Assembly (NCBI GenBank): GCA_016721465.1
Contig: JADKIA010000027.1
Location: forward strand, 372,001 to 436,000
Reading direction: 5' to 3'
DNA length: 64,000 bases
Source of the DNA: Ideonella sp.
GTDB taxonomy: Bacteria > Pseudomonadota > Gammaproteobacteria > Burkholderiales > Burkholderiaceae_C
Part shown: piece by piece, positions 26,008 to 35,070 of the stretch
Numbering within the stretch: the first letter of the stretch is position 1
Layout of the letters: each line of letters begins with the position of its first letter
Translations under genes and position numbers: made by a program
Notes under the pieces: generated by a model
Seen by the model: only the letters and a program-made list of their open reading frames with translations
Told to the model about the DNA's origin: nothing
Database searches by the model: none

Positions 26008-27228
26008 ATGGCCTGGGGACGCAGCGGCACCTTGCGCAGCGACGAGCTGCACCTGGTCAACGCCGTGCACGCGGCGCGCCATGTGGACGCCACACCCGGC
26101 GCGGTGTGGGCGCTGTACCTGATGCTGGCGGTGGTGGTGGGTGCCGTGGGCTGGGCGGCCATCGCCCAGGTGGACATGGTCAGCCGCGCCGATGCGCGCG
26201 TCGTGCCCGATGGCCGAGAACAGGTGATTGCCAGCCTGGAGGGCGGCATCCTGCGCGAGCTGATGGTGCGCGAAGGCCAGGCGGTCGAAAAGGGCCAGCC
26301 GCTGGCCCTGCTCGATCCGACCCGCTTCGAGGCGCAGCAACAGGAAGGCCAGGCCAAGCGGCTGGCGCTGCGCGCCGCGATCGCGCGCCTGCAGGCGGAA
26401 AGCGCCGGGCGTGCGCTGCAATTCCCGCCCGAATTGAAGGCGCTGCCGCAGGCCGTGGCCGGCGAGACCGAGAGTTTCCATGCGCGGCAGCGGGCCTTGC
26501 AGGACGCCGTCAGCACCAACCAGCGCAGCCTGGGCCTGCTCGAGCGCGAGCTGGCGGTGGCCGAACAGATGTCGGCCAAGGGCCTGATGAGCGAGGTGGA
26601 GGTGATGCGCGTGCGCCGGCAGGTGAACGAGCTCACACTGCAGACGCACGAGCGCATCAACCGCTTCCGCCAGGATGCCAGCGCCGAGTTGGTGCGGCTG
26701 CAGACCGAGCTGTCGCAATTGCAGGAACAGATGGTGGTGCGCGACGACGCCCTGCGTCGCACCACGCTCACCTCGCCCGTGCGTGGCCTGGTCAAGGCCA
26801 TCAAGGTCCCCACCCTGGGTGGCGTGGTGAATCCGGGCGCGGCGGTGATGGAGATCGTGCCCATCGGTGAGCGTGTGCTGGTGGAGGCGCGCATCCGACC
26901 GGCCGACATCGGCTTCGTGCAGGTGGGCCAGAGCGTGCAGGTCAAGTTGAGCGCTTACGAGTCCACCGTCTATGGCAGCCTGCATGGCACGGTGCAGAAC
27001 ATCAGCCCCGATGCGCTGGGCGACACCGAGCGCGCGCCTTCGGCCGAGGCCACCTGGTACCGAGCGCAGGTGCTGGCCGACGCTGAGTCGCTCACCGCCG
27101 GCGGCAAGCCGTTGGCCGTGCTGCCGGGCATGACCGGGCAGGCCGAGATCCGCACCGGGCAGCGCTCGGTGCTGAGCTACCTGCTGCGGCCCATGCTCAA
27201 GGCGCGCGAGGCGTTCCAGGAGCGCTGA
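26008..27228 (+). CDS. Type I secretion periplasmic adaptor (HlyD family)
   Basis: Membrane fusion protein linking the ABC transporter to the outer-membrane channel, 406 residues. It has a short cytosolic N-terminus, one membrane helix near residues 35-55, a lipoyl-like half (EGGILRELMVREGQAVEKGQ), a long coiled coil (about 110-250), the second lipoyl half (SPVRGLVKAI), and a beta-barrel segment ending in GMTGQAEIRTG. These are the standard HlyD parts in order. The neighbours are the ABC transporter and the TolC-like gene. Confidence 0.93.
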   Translation: MAWGRSGTLRSDELHLVNAVHAARHVDATPGAVWALYLMLAVVVGAVGWAAIAQVDMVSRADARVVPDGREQVIASLEGGILRELMVREGQAVEKGQPLALLDPTRFEAQQQEGQAKRLALRAAIARLQAESAGRALQFPPELKALPQAVAGETESFHARQRALQDAVSTNQRSLGLLERELAVAEQMSAKGLMSEVEVMRVRRQVNELTLQTHERINRFRQDASAELVRLQTELSQLQEQMVVRDDALRRTTLTSPVRGLVKAIKVPTLGGVVNPGAAVMEIVPIGERVLVEARIRPADIGFVQVGQSVQVKLSAYESTVYGSLHGTVQNISPDALGDTERAPSAEATWYRAQVLADAESLTAGGKPLAVLPGMTGQAEIRTGQRSVLSYLLRPMLKAREAFQER

Positions 27229-27233
27229 CCCGC

Positions 27234-27253
27234 GCCGACGCCATGGCGTCGGC
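27234..27253. repeat. Perfect 20-bp palindrome after the HlyD-like gene
   Basis: GCCGACGCCATGGCGTCGGC is fully self-complementary and lies 5 bp after the stop. It may be a hairpin that stabilises the 3' end or a protein-binding site. Confidence 0.7.
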
Positions 27254-27325
27254 TTGAGAGCGCCCCCAGGCCGACGACCTACGCCGTCCGCCATCCGGCA
27301 TGCAGGTCGGATGGCCCTCGCCAGC

Positions 27326-27409
27326 CACAAAGCCCCTTTCGGGCCTTTGTGCGCGTGCTCGGCCCCCCGAGGGGGTGAGTCAACTCGGGAGCGGCCCTTC
27401 GTTGACTCA
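27326..27409. repeat. Inverted-repeat cluster before the TolC-like gene
   Basis: Three inverted repeats lie in the 254-bp gap: a stem from CACAAAG to CTTTGTG (27326-27351), a CCCCC/GGGGG hairpin (27362-27375), and a perfect 9-bp pair TGAGTCAAC / GTTGACTCA (27376-27384 and 27401-27409). The first two resemble dispersed Burkholderiales hairpins; the last could be an operator. Confidence 0.65.
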
Positions 27410-27482
27410 AGACGGCCAGGATTGAGCCGGAAAAGCGCCGGGATTCCGGCGATCGGGGCGGGGCCGTCGGCGGTCTACTTCC

Positions 27483-28907
27483 ATGAAGACGCCGCACCCC
27501 GCGCGGCCAGACCGCCCGCATGCCGAAGTCATGACCGTCCGCCAGTTCATCGCCCGACCCGCCTCCGCCCTGCGCCACCACGTGCAGGCCTGGGCCGGCA
27601 TCGCGGTCGTGGCGGCGATGGCACCCTTGCATGCATCCTGCGTGGACGAGGCCAGCCTGACCACGCTCGCCACACCCGACGCAGCCGTCTCGCGAGGCGC
27701 AGCGCAGCGCCTGGTGGCCGAAGCCCTGTCGCGCAGCGCCGCCGTGGGCGCCGCGCGCAGCTCGGCCGATGCGGCCCTGCACGACACCGATGAAGCCCGC
27801 GCCGCACGCCGCCTGCAGCTCAGCGCGACGGCAGGCTTCGGGCCCGCCGCGGTGCGCAGCGACGGCAGCGCCAGCACCACCAGCACCACGCTGGCCCAGG
27901 CCCGCGCCGGGCTGAGCCTGAGCCAACTCATCGCCGACGGCGGCCGCACCGATCGCGTGATCGATTGGCGCGATCGCCTGGCCGAGGCCGCCCGCCTGGG
28001 CTGGATCGGCAGCCAGGAGCAGGTGACGCTGAACACCCTGTCATTGGCGCTGGACCGCAGCCGCTACCTGCAACAGGCCGAGGTCTATGCGCAATACGTC
28101 CGGCAGATGGGCTGCCTGGTCGGCTCGCTGGAGCAGATCGTGGCCGTGGACCGCGGCCGCCTGAGCGAGCTGGTGCAGGCGCGCAAGTCCATGAGCCAGG
28201 CCGAGTTGTCGCAGGAGCAGGCGGCCTCGCAAGGCCGGCAGGCCGAGCTCAAGCTGCGCCGCATGGCCGGCGATGCGCTGCCCGATTCGAATGCCTTGCT
28301 GGGCCTGCTGCTGCAGGTGCCCGAGCTGGGCCCATTGCAGACCGAGGTGACGCGGTCCACCGAGATCGCACAGCTCGACGCGCAGGCCGAGGCCGCGCGC
28401 CAGCTGGCGCGCTCGGTCGAGGCCTCGCTCAAGCCGCAATTCAGCTGGAACGTGGCCGCCAACGCCAACGCAGCGGCCGGCGGCAACGCGGGCTCCAACC
28501 GCGGCGGCTCGCTGTCGGGCGGGCTGTCGGTGTCGATCCCGCTGATTTCACCCGGCGCCGGTGCGGCGGCCGATGCCGCGCGCAAGCGCGCCGACGCTGC
28601 GCAACAGGCCCGCGACGAGGTGCTCGAGCAGCGCCAGTCGCGCCTGGCCGACCTGCATGAGCAGGCCCGTGCCGCGATGGACCGCGCCCGCCGCGTGGCC
28701 GCCGTGCTGGGCGACAGCAACCGCGTGCGCGACTTCACGCTGCTGCAGTGGCAGCAGCTGGGCCGCCGCTCGCTGTTCGACGTGATGGCCGCCGAGGCCG
28801 AGCACTACAACCTGCGCATCGCCGAGGTCAACGCCCGACACGACGGGCAGCAGATGAATGCGCTGTTGCTGTCGCTGGGCCGCGGACTGCGTGCCTGGCT
28901 GCATTGA
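27483..28907 (+). CDS. TolC-family outer-membrane channel
   Basis: Outer-membrane exit duct of a type I secretion system, 474 residues. An N-terminal export segment (AWAGIAVVAAMAPLHAS) is followed by two repeated helical/beta modules with the TolC-like pattern ARAGLSLSQLIADGGRTD and, later, GGLSVSIPLISPGAGA, then long coiled-coil helices. The start could also be a later Met (MTVRQFIARP, residue 17), which would give a more typical signal peptide. It completes the ABC-HlyD-TolC set, though separated from hlyD by a gap with hairpins that may make its expression partly independent. Confidence 0.88.
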   Translation: MKTPHPARPDRPHAEVMTVRQFIARPASALRHHVQAWAGIAVVAAMAPLHASCVDEASLTTLATPDAAVSRGAAQRLVAEALSRSAAVGAARSSADAALHDTDEARAARRLQLSATAGFGPAAVRSDGSASTTSTTLAQARAGLSLSQLIADGGRTDRVIDWRDRLAEAARLGWIGSQEQVTLNTLSLALDRSRYLQQAEVYAQYVRQMGCLVGSLEQIVAVDRGRLSELVQARKSMSQAELSQEQAASQGRQAELKLRRMAGDALPDSNALLGLLLQVPELGPLQTEVTRSTEIAQLDAQAEAARQLARSVEASLKPQFSWNVAANANAAAGGNAGSNRGGSLSGGLSVSIPLISPGAGAAADAARKRADAAQQARDEVLEQRQSRLADLHEQARAAMDRARRVAAVLGDSNRVRDFTLLQWQQLGRRSLFDVMAAEAEHYNLRIAEVNARHDGQQMNALLLSLGRGLRAWLH

Positions 28908-28976
28908 CGTTCAACACGAGCGTCCTGCCATTTTCCATTTCTCACCCGACCCACCCACCCCAAGGAGCGTGACACC

Positions 28977-29987
28977 ATGCTGACCAACCAATCTGTTCTC
29001 ATCACCGGCGGCACGGGCTCGTTCGGCAAGGCCTTCGTGCACACGGTGCTGTCACGCTACCCGGGGGTGAAGCGCCTGGTGATCTACTCGCGCGACGAAC
29101 TCAAGCAGTTCGAGATGCAGCAAGAGCTGGCCAGCCGCCCGCACCCCGGCATCCGCTACTTCATCGGCGACATTCGTGATCAGGCGCGCCTGACCCGAGC
29201 GCTCGAAGGCATCGACATCGTGGTGCACGCCGCCGCGCTGAAGCAGGTGCCGGCGGCCGAATACAACCCCTTCGAGTGCATCAAGACCAATGTGCTGGGG
29301 GCGCAGAACCTGATCGAGGCCTGCCTGGACAGCAAGGTCAAGCGCGTCGTGGCGCTGTCCACCGACAAGGCCGCCGCACCCATCAACCTGTATGGCGCCA
29401 CCAAGCTGTGCTCGGACAAGCTCTTCGTGGCCGGCAACAACATCCGCGGCTCGCGCGACCTGCGCTTCTCGGTCGTGCGCTATGGCAACGTGATGGGCAG
29501 CCGCGGTTCGGTGATCCCCTTCTTTGCCGAGAAGCGCGCCAGCGGCGTGCTGCCGATCACGCACCCGGAAATGACGCGCTTCAACATTTCGCTGCAAGAG
29601 GGCGTGGACATGGTGCTGTGGTCGCTGCAGAACGCCTGGGGTGGCGAGATCCTGGTGCCCAAGATCCCGTCCTATCGCATCACCGACGTGGCCTCCGCAG
29701 TGGCGCCCGAGGCCGAGCAGAAGGTGGTGGGCATCCGCCCGGGCGAGAAGATCCACGAGGAGATGATCACCGCCAGCGACAGCCCCAACACCGTGGACCT
29801 GGGCGCCTACTACGCCATCCTGCCCAGCGGTGCCGAGTATTCGGTGGACGACTACTGCGCCCGCACCGGCGCCACGCGCGTGGCCGCCGGCTTCTCCTAC
29901 GACAGCGGCAGCAACACCGACTTCCTCAGCGTGCCGCAGCTGCGCGAGATGATCTCGCAGCAGGTGTCCAGCGCGCAGGCCCATTGA
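28977..29987 (+). CDS. pseB: UDP-N-acetylglucosamine 4,6-dehydratase (inverting) PseB
   Basis: First enzyme of CMP-pseudaminic acid synthesis, converting UDP-GlcNAc to the 4-keto-6-deoxy-L-arabino sugar. The product has 336 residues, an extended short-chain dehydrogenase. The NADP-binding motif TGGTGSFGKAF is near the start. The catalytic region reads STDKAAAPINLYGATK, and RYGNVMGSRGSVIPFF is characteristic of PseB/FlaA1. An AAGGAG site precedes the ATG. It opens the pse gene cluster. Confidence 0.96.
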   Translation: MLTNQSVLITGGTGSFGKAFVHTVLSRYPGVKRLVIYSRDELKQFEMQQELASRPHPGIRYFIGDIRDQARLTRALEGIDIVVHAAALKQVPAAEYNPFECIKTNVLGAQNLIEACLDSKVKRVVALSTDKAAAPINLYGATKLCSDKLFVAGNNIRGSRDLRFSVVRYGNVMGSRGSVIPFFAEKRASGVLPITHPEMTRFNISLQEGVDMVLWSLQNAWGGEILVPKIPSYRITDVASAVAPEAEQKVVGIRPGEKIHEEMITASDSPNTVDLGAYYAILPSGAEYSVDDYCARTGATRVAAGFSYDSGSNTDFLSVPQLREMISQQVSSAQAH

Positions 29988-30038
29988 GCTTGGCGCTCGA
30001 GCCCGCAACGACTCTGCTTCAAAAAGGGTGAACCCGAC

Positions 30039-31220
30039 ATGAATGCTGCCGTGCCCCAGGCCTTCATCCCCTACAGCCGCCAGCACATCACCGACGACGA
30101 CATCGCCGCGGTCACGGCGGTGCTGCGTTCGGAGTTCCTGACGCAAGGACCCGAGCTGCCGCGCTTCGAGGCGGCCTTTGCGCAATTGCACCAGGTCAAG
30201 CACGCCGTGGCGGTGACCAACGCCACGGCCGCACTGCACCTGGCCTGCCTGGCCCTGGGCGTGAAGCACGGCTCGCGCGTGTGGACCAGCCCGAACAGCT
30301 TTCTGGCCTCGGCCAACTGCGCGCTGTATTGCGGCGCGACCATCGATTTCGTCGACATCGACCCGGACACGCGCAACATGAGCGTGCACGCCCTGCGCGC
30401 CAAGCTCGAGCATTGCGCGCAGCGGGGGTCGCTGCCGCAGGTGGTGATCCCGGTGGACTTCGGCGGCCTGCCTTGCGACCTGCCCGAGATGCGCGCGCTG
30501 GCCGACGCGTTCGGCTTCAAGATCCTGGAAGACGCCTCGCATGCCACAGGCGCCCGCCTGCATGGCCAGCCAGTGGGCAGTGCCTGGTCGCACGCCACGG
30601 TGTTCAGCTTCCACGCGGTGAAGATCGTCACCACCGGCGAGGGCGGTCTGATCGCCACGCAGGACGATGCACTGGCCGAGCAGCTGCGCCAGTTGCGCTC
30701 GCATGGCATGGTGCGCGAGCGGTCCCAGATGACGCAGGTGCCCGAAGGCCCCTGGGTCTACGAGCAGCAATCGCTGGGCTGGAACTGCCGCATGACCGAG
30801 ATGCAGGCCGCGCTTGGCCATTCGCAGCTGCAGCGCCTGCAGACCATGCATGCGCAGCGCATCGCCTTGGCCGATCGCTACGACCGCCTGCTGGCCGATC
30901 TGCCCGTGAGGCGCCCGGCACGGCCGGGCGATCGCGTGTCGGCCTGGCACCTCTATCCGGTGGAAATCGACGCCGCGCTCGGCCCGCACCGCCGGGCCGA
31001 GGTGTTTGCCGCGTTGCGCGCCGCGAACATCGGCGTGAACGTGCACTACATCCCGATCCACACCCAGCCGCACTACCAGGCGCTGGGCTTTCGCGCCGGA
31101 GACTTTCCGGCCGCCGAGGCCTACTATTCCGGTGCGATCTCCTTGCCGCTGTTCCCGCAGATGACGGCGGCCGAGCAGGACCGCGTGGTCGCGGTGCTGG
31201 CCATGGCCCTCGGGGTGTGA
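30039..31220 (+). CDS. pseC: UDP-4-amino-4,6-dideoxy-N-acetyl-L-altrosamine transaminase PseC
   Basis: PLP-dependent aminotransferase of the DegT/DnrJ/EryC1 family, the second step of pseudaminic acid synthesis. The product has 393 residues. The N-terminal segment PYSRQHITDDDIAAVTAVLR and the PLP-Lys region SFHAVKIVTTGEGG (Lys near 194) fit PseC. It lies 51 bp after pseB and 2 bp before pseF. Confidence 0.96.
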   Translation: MNAAVPQAFIPYSRQHITDDDIAAVTAVLRSEFLTQGPELPRFEAAFAQLHQVKHAVAVTNATAALHLACLALGVKHGSRVWTSPNSFLASANCALYCGATIDFVDIDPDTRNMSVHALRAKLEHCAQRGSLPQVVIPVDFGGLPCDLPEMRALADAFGFKILEDASHATGARLHGQPVGSAWSHATVFSFHAVKIVTTGEGGLIATQDDALAEQLRQLRSHGMVRERSQMTQVPEGPWVYEQQSLGWNCRMTEMQAALGHSQLQRLQTMHAQRIALADRYDRLLADLPVRRPARPGDRVSAWHLYPVEIDAALGPHRRAEVFAALRAANIGVNVHYIPIHTQPHYQALGFRAGDFPAAEAYYSGAISLPLFPQMTAAEQDRVVAVLAMALGV

Positions 31221-31222
31221 CG

Positions 31223-31912
31223 ATGAAGCTGGCGGTGATCCCGGCGCGCGGCGGCAGCAAGCGCATCCCGCGCAAGAACATCCGGCCGTTCTGCGGCCTG
31301 CCGATGATCGCCTGGTCGATCCGCGCTGCGCTCGAGTCCAGGCTGTTCGACGCGGTGGTCGTGTCCACCGACGATGCCGAGATCGCCGAGGTGGCCAAGG
31401 CGCATGGCGCCAGCGTGCCCTTCATGCGCCCGCCCGAGTTGTCGGACGACCACACGGGCACCGCCCCGGTGATCGGCCATGCCATCGAGCATTTCCGCGA
31501 GCAGGGCAGGGCGCCGGATCCGGTGTGCTGCATTTACGCCACGGCGCCCTTCGTGCGGGCGGAGGACCTGCAGTGCGGTCTCGAGCTGTTGAACACCACG
31601 GGCGCCGACTACGCCTTCTCGGTCACCAGCTACGCCTTTCCGATCCAGCGCGCGGTGCGGCTGACGCCGGGCGGCCAGGTGGCGATGTTCCACCCGGAGC
31701 ACTACCAGACCCGCTCGCAGGATCTCGAAGAGGCCTTCCACGACGCCGGCCAGTTCTACTGGGGCCGCGCCCAGGCCTGGCTGAGCGGTCGGCCGATGTT
31801 TGCCTCTGGCGCGGCACCCGTGCTGCTGCCGCGCCATCGGGTGCAGGACATCGACACGCTGGAGGACTGGATGCGCGCCGAATGGATGTTCAAGGCGCTG
31901 CAGGCCCGATGA
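31223..31912 (+). CDS. pseF: Pseudaminic acid cytidylyltransferase PseF
   Basis: Activates pseudaminic acid with CTP, the last step of the pathway. The product has 229 residues with the nonulosonate cytidylyltransferase signature IPARGGSKRIPRKNIRPFCG at the N-terminus and the conserved YATAPFVRAEDL and QDIDTLEDW segments. It starts two bases after the pseC stop and overlaps pseG by four bases. Confidence 0.95.
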   Translation: MKLAVIPARGGSKRIPRKNIRPFCGLPMIAWSIRAALESRLFDAVVVSTDDAEIAEVAKAHGASVPFMRPPELSDDHTGTAPVIGHAIEHFREQGRAPDPVCCIYATAPFVRAEDLQCGLELLNTTGADYAFSVTSYAFPIQRAVRLTPGGQVAMFHPEHYQTRSQDLEEAFHDAGQFYWGRAQAWLSGRPMFASGAAPVLLPRHRVQDIDTLEDWMRAEWMFKALQAR

Positions 31913-33030
31913 TCCCGATGAGCGCCACGCAGATCAGCTTTCGCACGGACGCCTCGCTGCAGATCGGCACCGGGCATGTGATGCGCTGCCTGGCCTTGGC
32001 GCGCGAGCTGGCCGCGATGGGCGCGCAGTGCCGCTTCATCTGCCGCGAGCACCCGGGGCACCTGCTCAGCCACGTGCAGGCCTGCGGCTTCGAAGCCATC
32101 GGCCTGGCACCGAGCGCTGAGCCTGCACCACGCCCTGGCCACGGCGAGCCGGCCCATGCCGAGTGGCTGGGCGCCTCGTGGCGCAGCGACGCGGAGCAGA
32201 CCCGCCTCGCGCTGCAGGACCGGCCGACCGATTGGTTGATCGTCGACCACTACGGCATCGACGCGCGCTGGGAATCGGCGTTGCGCGATCGCACCGCGCG
32301 CCTGATGGTGATCGACGACCTGGCCGATCGCCCGCACGACGCCGACTTGCTGCTCGACCAGAACCTCACCAGCGACGCCGAGGCGCGCTACCGCGCCTTG
32401 GTGCCCGCTCACTGCCTGTTGCGCCTGGGGCCGGGCCAGGTGGTGCTGCGCCCTGAATTCGACCGCGTGGTGCCGCGCCCGCGCACCGGCGCCGTGCAGC
32501 GCGTGTTCGTCTACTTTGGTGGCAACGATCGACACAACCTGGCCGGCATGGCCTTGGCAGCGCTGAAGCATTTCCCGGCCCTGCAGGCCGACATCGTGCT
32601 GGGCCGAGACCACCCGCACCGTTCGGCTGTTCACCTCGCGGCGCTGGGCTGGCCCAAGCTGCAGGTGCTGGACTCGACCGACGACATGCTCGGCCTGATG
32701 GCCGCTGCCGACGTCGGCCTGGGCGTGTGCGGCATGGCCGCTTGGGAGCGCTGCGCGGTGGGCCTGCCCAGCCTGGTGTGCATCAATGCCGACAACCAGC
32801 GCGCCGATTCGCTGGCCTTGCATCGCCTGGGCGCCGCCGAATGCCTGGGTGATGCGGCCGATCTGAGCGATGCCGACTGGACCGATGCGCTGGCCCGCGC
32901 GCTGGCGCAGCCCACGCGGCTGGCCCACATGGCGGCCGTGGCCGCCACCGTGGTGGCAGGCCACACCGAACACCGCCACGAACTGCTGCAACTGCTGCAC
33001 TGCCATGAGCCTCGAAGCCTTGCTGCCTGA
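31909..33030 (+). CDS. pseG: UDP-2,4-diacetamido-trideoxy-altropyranose hydrolase PseG
   Basis: Removes UDP from the pathway intermediate before the PseI condensation. The product has 373 residues with a GT-B-like fold. The N-terminal motif RTDASLQIGTGHVMRCLALA and the C-terminal GVCGMAAWERCAVGLPSLV match PseG. It carries an insert near residues 60-90 compared with the shortest family members. No GNAT (PseH) domain is fused to it. The ATG overlaps the pseF stop (ATGA); a second ATG three codons on is possible. Confidence 0.93.
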   Translation: MIPMSATQISFRTDASLQIGTGHVMRCLALARELAAMGAQCRFICREHPGHLLSHVQACGFEAIGLAPSAEPAPRPGHGEPAHAEWLGASWRSDAEQTRLALQDRPTDWLIVDHYGIDARWESALRDRTARLMVIDDLADRPHDADLLLDQNLTSDAEARYRALVPAHCLLRLGPGQVVLRPEFDRVVPRPRTGAVQRVFVYFGGNDRHNLAGMALAALKHFPALQADIVLGRDHPHRSAVHLAALGWPKLQVLDSTDDMLGLMAAADVGLGVCGMAAWERCAVGLPSLVCINADNQRADSLALHRLGAAECLGDAADLSDADWTDALARALAQPTRLAHMAAVAATVVAGHTEHRHELLQLLHCHEPRSLAA

Positions 33031-33793
33031 CACGCCGGCGGTCGCCGCCTTGCCGCCGCCCCTGGCCGCACGAACCGGCACGGCTCGCCTGCGCCCCTGC
33101 CTGGTGGTGATGCAGCCCACCTTCTTTCCCTGGGCCGGCTACTTCAACCTGATGGCACAGGCCGACGACTTCGTCTTTCTCGACGATGTGCAGCTGGAAA
33201 AGCAGTCCTGGCAGACCCGCAACCGCCTGGCCTTGAACGGCCAGCCGCACTGGATCACGGTGCCGGTGCGGCACACCCACCTGGCACAGACCATCGCCGA
33301 GACCGAGGTGATGGACAAGACCCCCTGGCGCGCCAAGCTGGCCCGCAGTTTCGGCATGAACTATGCGCGGCACCCGCATGGGGCCGATGCGCGCGAGATC
33401 GTCGATTTTCTGCTGGCCGAACCGGCCTCGCGCCTGGCCGCCTTGAACGAGGCGGTCATCCGGTACGTTGCCCAGCGCCTGGGCCTTACCGCTCGCCTGC
33501 ACCGCGCCAGCGCCCTCGGCGGCGAAGGCCTGCGCTCGGACCGCCTGATTGCACTGTGCCGCCTGCTGGCGGCCGGCGAATACCTGTCGCCCCGCGGCTC
33601 GGCCGACTACCTGGCCGAAGATCGCTTTGCCGAGCGTGCGCCTGCCGCACTGCGCTTCCAGGAATTCCAGCCACAGCCCTACCCGCAAAAAGGTGCGGCC
33701 GAACCCATCGCCTGCCTGTCCATCGTGGACGTGGTGGCCAACCTCGGTTGGCACGGCGCCCGCCGCTACGTTGAAGAAGGAGTTGCCCCATGA
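33005..33793 (+). CDS. WbqC-family protein in the pseH position
   Basis: A 262-residue WbqC-like protein. The conserved N-terminal region reads VVMQPTFFPWAGYFNLM, followed by DDVQLEKQSWQTRNRL. WbqC proteins occur in O-antigen and nonulosonate clusters; the biochemical role is not settled, and an acyl or aminoacyl transfer role has been suggested. The ATG at 33005 overlaps the end of pseG by 26 bp. The gene lies between pseG and pseI, where a pseH acetyltransferase might be expected. Confidence 0.88.
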   Translation: MSLEALLPDTPAVAALPPPLAARTGTARLRPCLVVMQPTFFPWAGYFNLMAQADDFVFLDDVQLEKQSWQTRNRLALNGQPHWITVPVRHTHLAQTIAETEVMDKTPWRAKLARSFGMNYARHPHGADAREIVDFLLAEPASRLAALNEAVIRYVAQRLGLTARLHRASALGGEGLRSDRLIALCRLLAAGEYLSPRGSADYLAEDRFAERAPAALRFQEFQPQPYPQKGAAEPIACLSIVDVVANLGWHGARRYVEEGVAP

Positions 33794-34860
33794 CGACCCC
33801 CGCCCAAGTCCCTGCCCATTTCGCCATCGCCGGCCGGCCCATCGGGCCCGACGCACCGCCCTACGTGATCGCCGAGATGTCGGCCAACCACAACGGCCAG
33901 ATGGACAACGCGCTGCGCCTGATCGAGGCCGCCAAGGCCGCGGGCGCCGACGCGGTAAAGCTGCAGACCTACCGCCCCGACACCATCACGTTGAACAGCA
34001 CGAGCGAAGAGTTCATGGTGCGTGGCGGCCTGTGGGACGGGCGTTCGCTGTACGACCTGTACGAGGAAGCCCACACGCCCTGGGATTGGCACAAGCCGCT
34101 GTTCGAGCATGCGCGCCAGGTGGGCATCACCATCTTCAGCTCGCCCTTCGATCCCACGGCGGTCGACCTGCTCGAAGACCTGAACGCGCCCGCCTACAAG
34201 ATCGCCTCGTTCGAGGCGGTGGATCTGCCGCTGATCCGTTACGTGGCGCGCACGGGCAAGCCCATGATCATCAGCACCGGCATGGCCGATGCCGACGAGA
34301 TCCAGGAGGCCATCGACGCGGCGCGCTCCGGCGGCTGCAAGGACCTGGCGATCCTGCAGTGCGTCAGCGGCTATCCTGCGCCCGCGGCCGACTACAACCT
34401 GCGCAAGATCCCGGACATGGTGCGCCGCTTCGGCGTGCACACGGGGCTGTCGGATCATACGTTGGACAACACCACGGCGATTGCCAGCGTGGCGCTGGGC
34501 GCCTGCATCATCGAAAAGCACTTCACGCTCAGCCGCGCCGGCGGTGGCCCGGACGACACGTTCTCGCTCGAGCCGGCCGAATTCGCCGCGCTGTGCAAGG
34601 GCGCGCGCACCGCCTGGGAGGCCCTGGGCGGCGTGGACTACAGCATCAAGCCGAGTGAGCGAGGCAACGTCAAGTTCCGCCGCTCGCTCTACTTCGTCAA
34701 GCCACTGAAGGCCGGCCAGCTCATCACCCCCGACATGGTGCGCAGCGTGCGCCCGGGCTTTGGTGCCGCACCCAAGCACCTGGACGCGGTGCTGGGCAAG
34801 CGGGTGAGAACCGACACGGCGGCCAACTGCCCGGTGGTGCTGGAAGACCTGGTGGCCTGA
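33790..34860 (+). CDS. pseI: Pseudaminic acid synthase PseI
   Basis: Condenses the diacetamido sugar with phosphoenolpyruvate to give pseudaminic acid. The product has 356 residues: a NeuB-type TIM barrel (VIAEMSANHNGQMDNALRLI, and KIASFEAVDLPLI) and a C-terminal SAF (antifreeze-like) domain from about residue 295 (RSLYFVKPLKAGQLI). The start overlaps the WbqC-family stop by four bases. It is the last gene of the cluster. Confidence 0.96.
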   Translation: MTTPAQVPAHFAIAGRPIGPDAPPYVIAEMSANHNGQMDNALRLIEAAKAAGADAVKLQTYRPDTITLNSTSEEFMVRGGLWDGRSLYDLYEEAHTPWDWHKPLFEHARQVGITIFSSPFDPTAVDLLEDLNAPAYKIASFEAVDLPLIRYVARTGKPMIISTGMADADEIQEAIDAARSGGCKDLAILQCVSGYPAPAADYNLRKIPDMVRRFGVHTGLSDHTLDNTTAIASVALGACIIEKHFTLSRAGGGPDDTFSLEPAEFAALCKGARTAWEALGGVDYSIKPSERGNVKFRRSLYFVKPLKAGQLITPDMVRSVRPGFGAAPKHLDAVLGKRVRTDTAANCPVVLEDLVA

Positions 34861-35007
34861 CTCACAGGCTGTGCCGGCCGGTGGCCGCTCCGATGCGGGC
34901 TCGCCCCTTCATTGGGTGCGGGTTTCGGGCGCACACGATCGGCCCCTTCGACCGTTCTTGATGAGGCATTTCGGTGGTCATGACAGCTTGATGGCCCCTT
35001 CGTCCCG

Positions 35008-35070
35008 TCATCGAAGGACCTCGTCGGTGCGCAGCAGCAGAGAAATGGTTCGAGGGCCGGTGAGGGTGCC
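35008..35070 (-). pseudogene. C-terminal remnant of an ABC substrate-binding protein
   Basis: Reading the minus strand from 35070 to a TGA at 35008 gives a short open stretch ending RTISLLLRTDEVLR, which aligns with the C-termini of the two neighbouring binding-protein copies (QTVLLQATEVIR and SAMRLRADELIE). It starts directly after the stop of the intact copy. This is the last trace of a third tandem paralogue. Confidence 0.6.

Noticed and set aside
31909..33030. A PseG-PseH fusion, because PseG is longer than the shortest family members.
   Set aside because: The extra length is an internal insert and a normal C-terminus; no GNAT motif is present.
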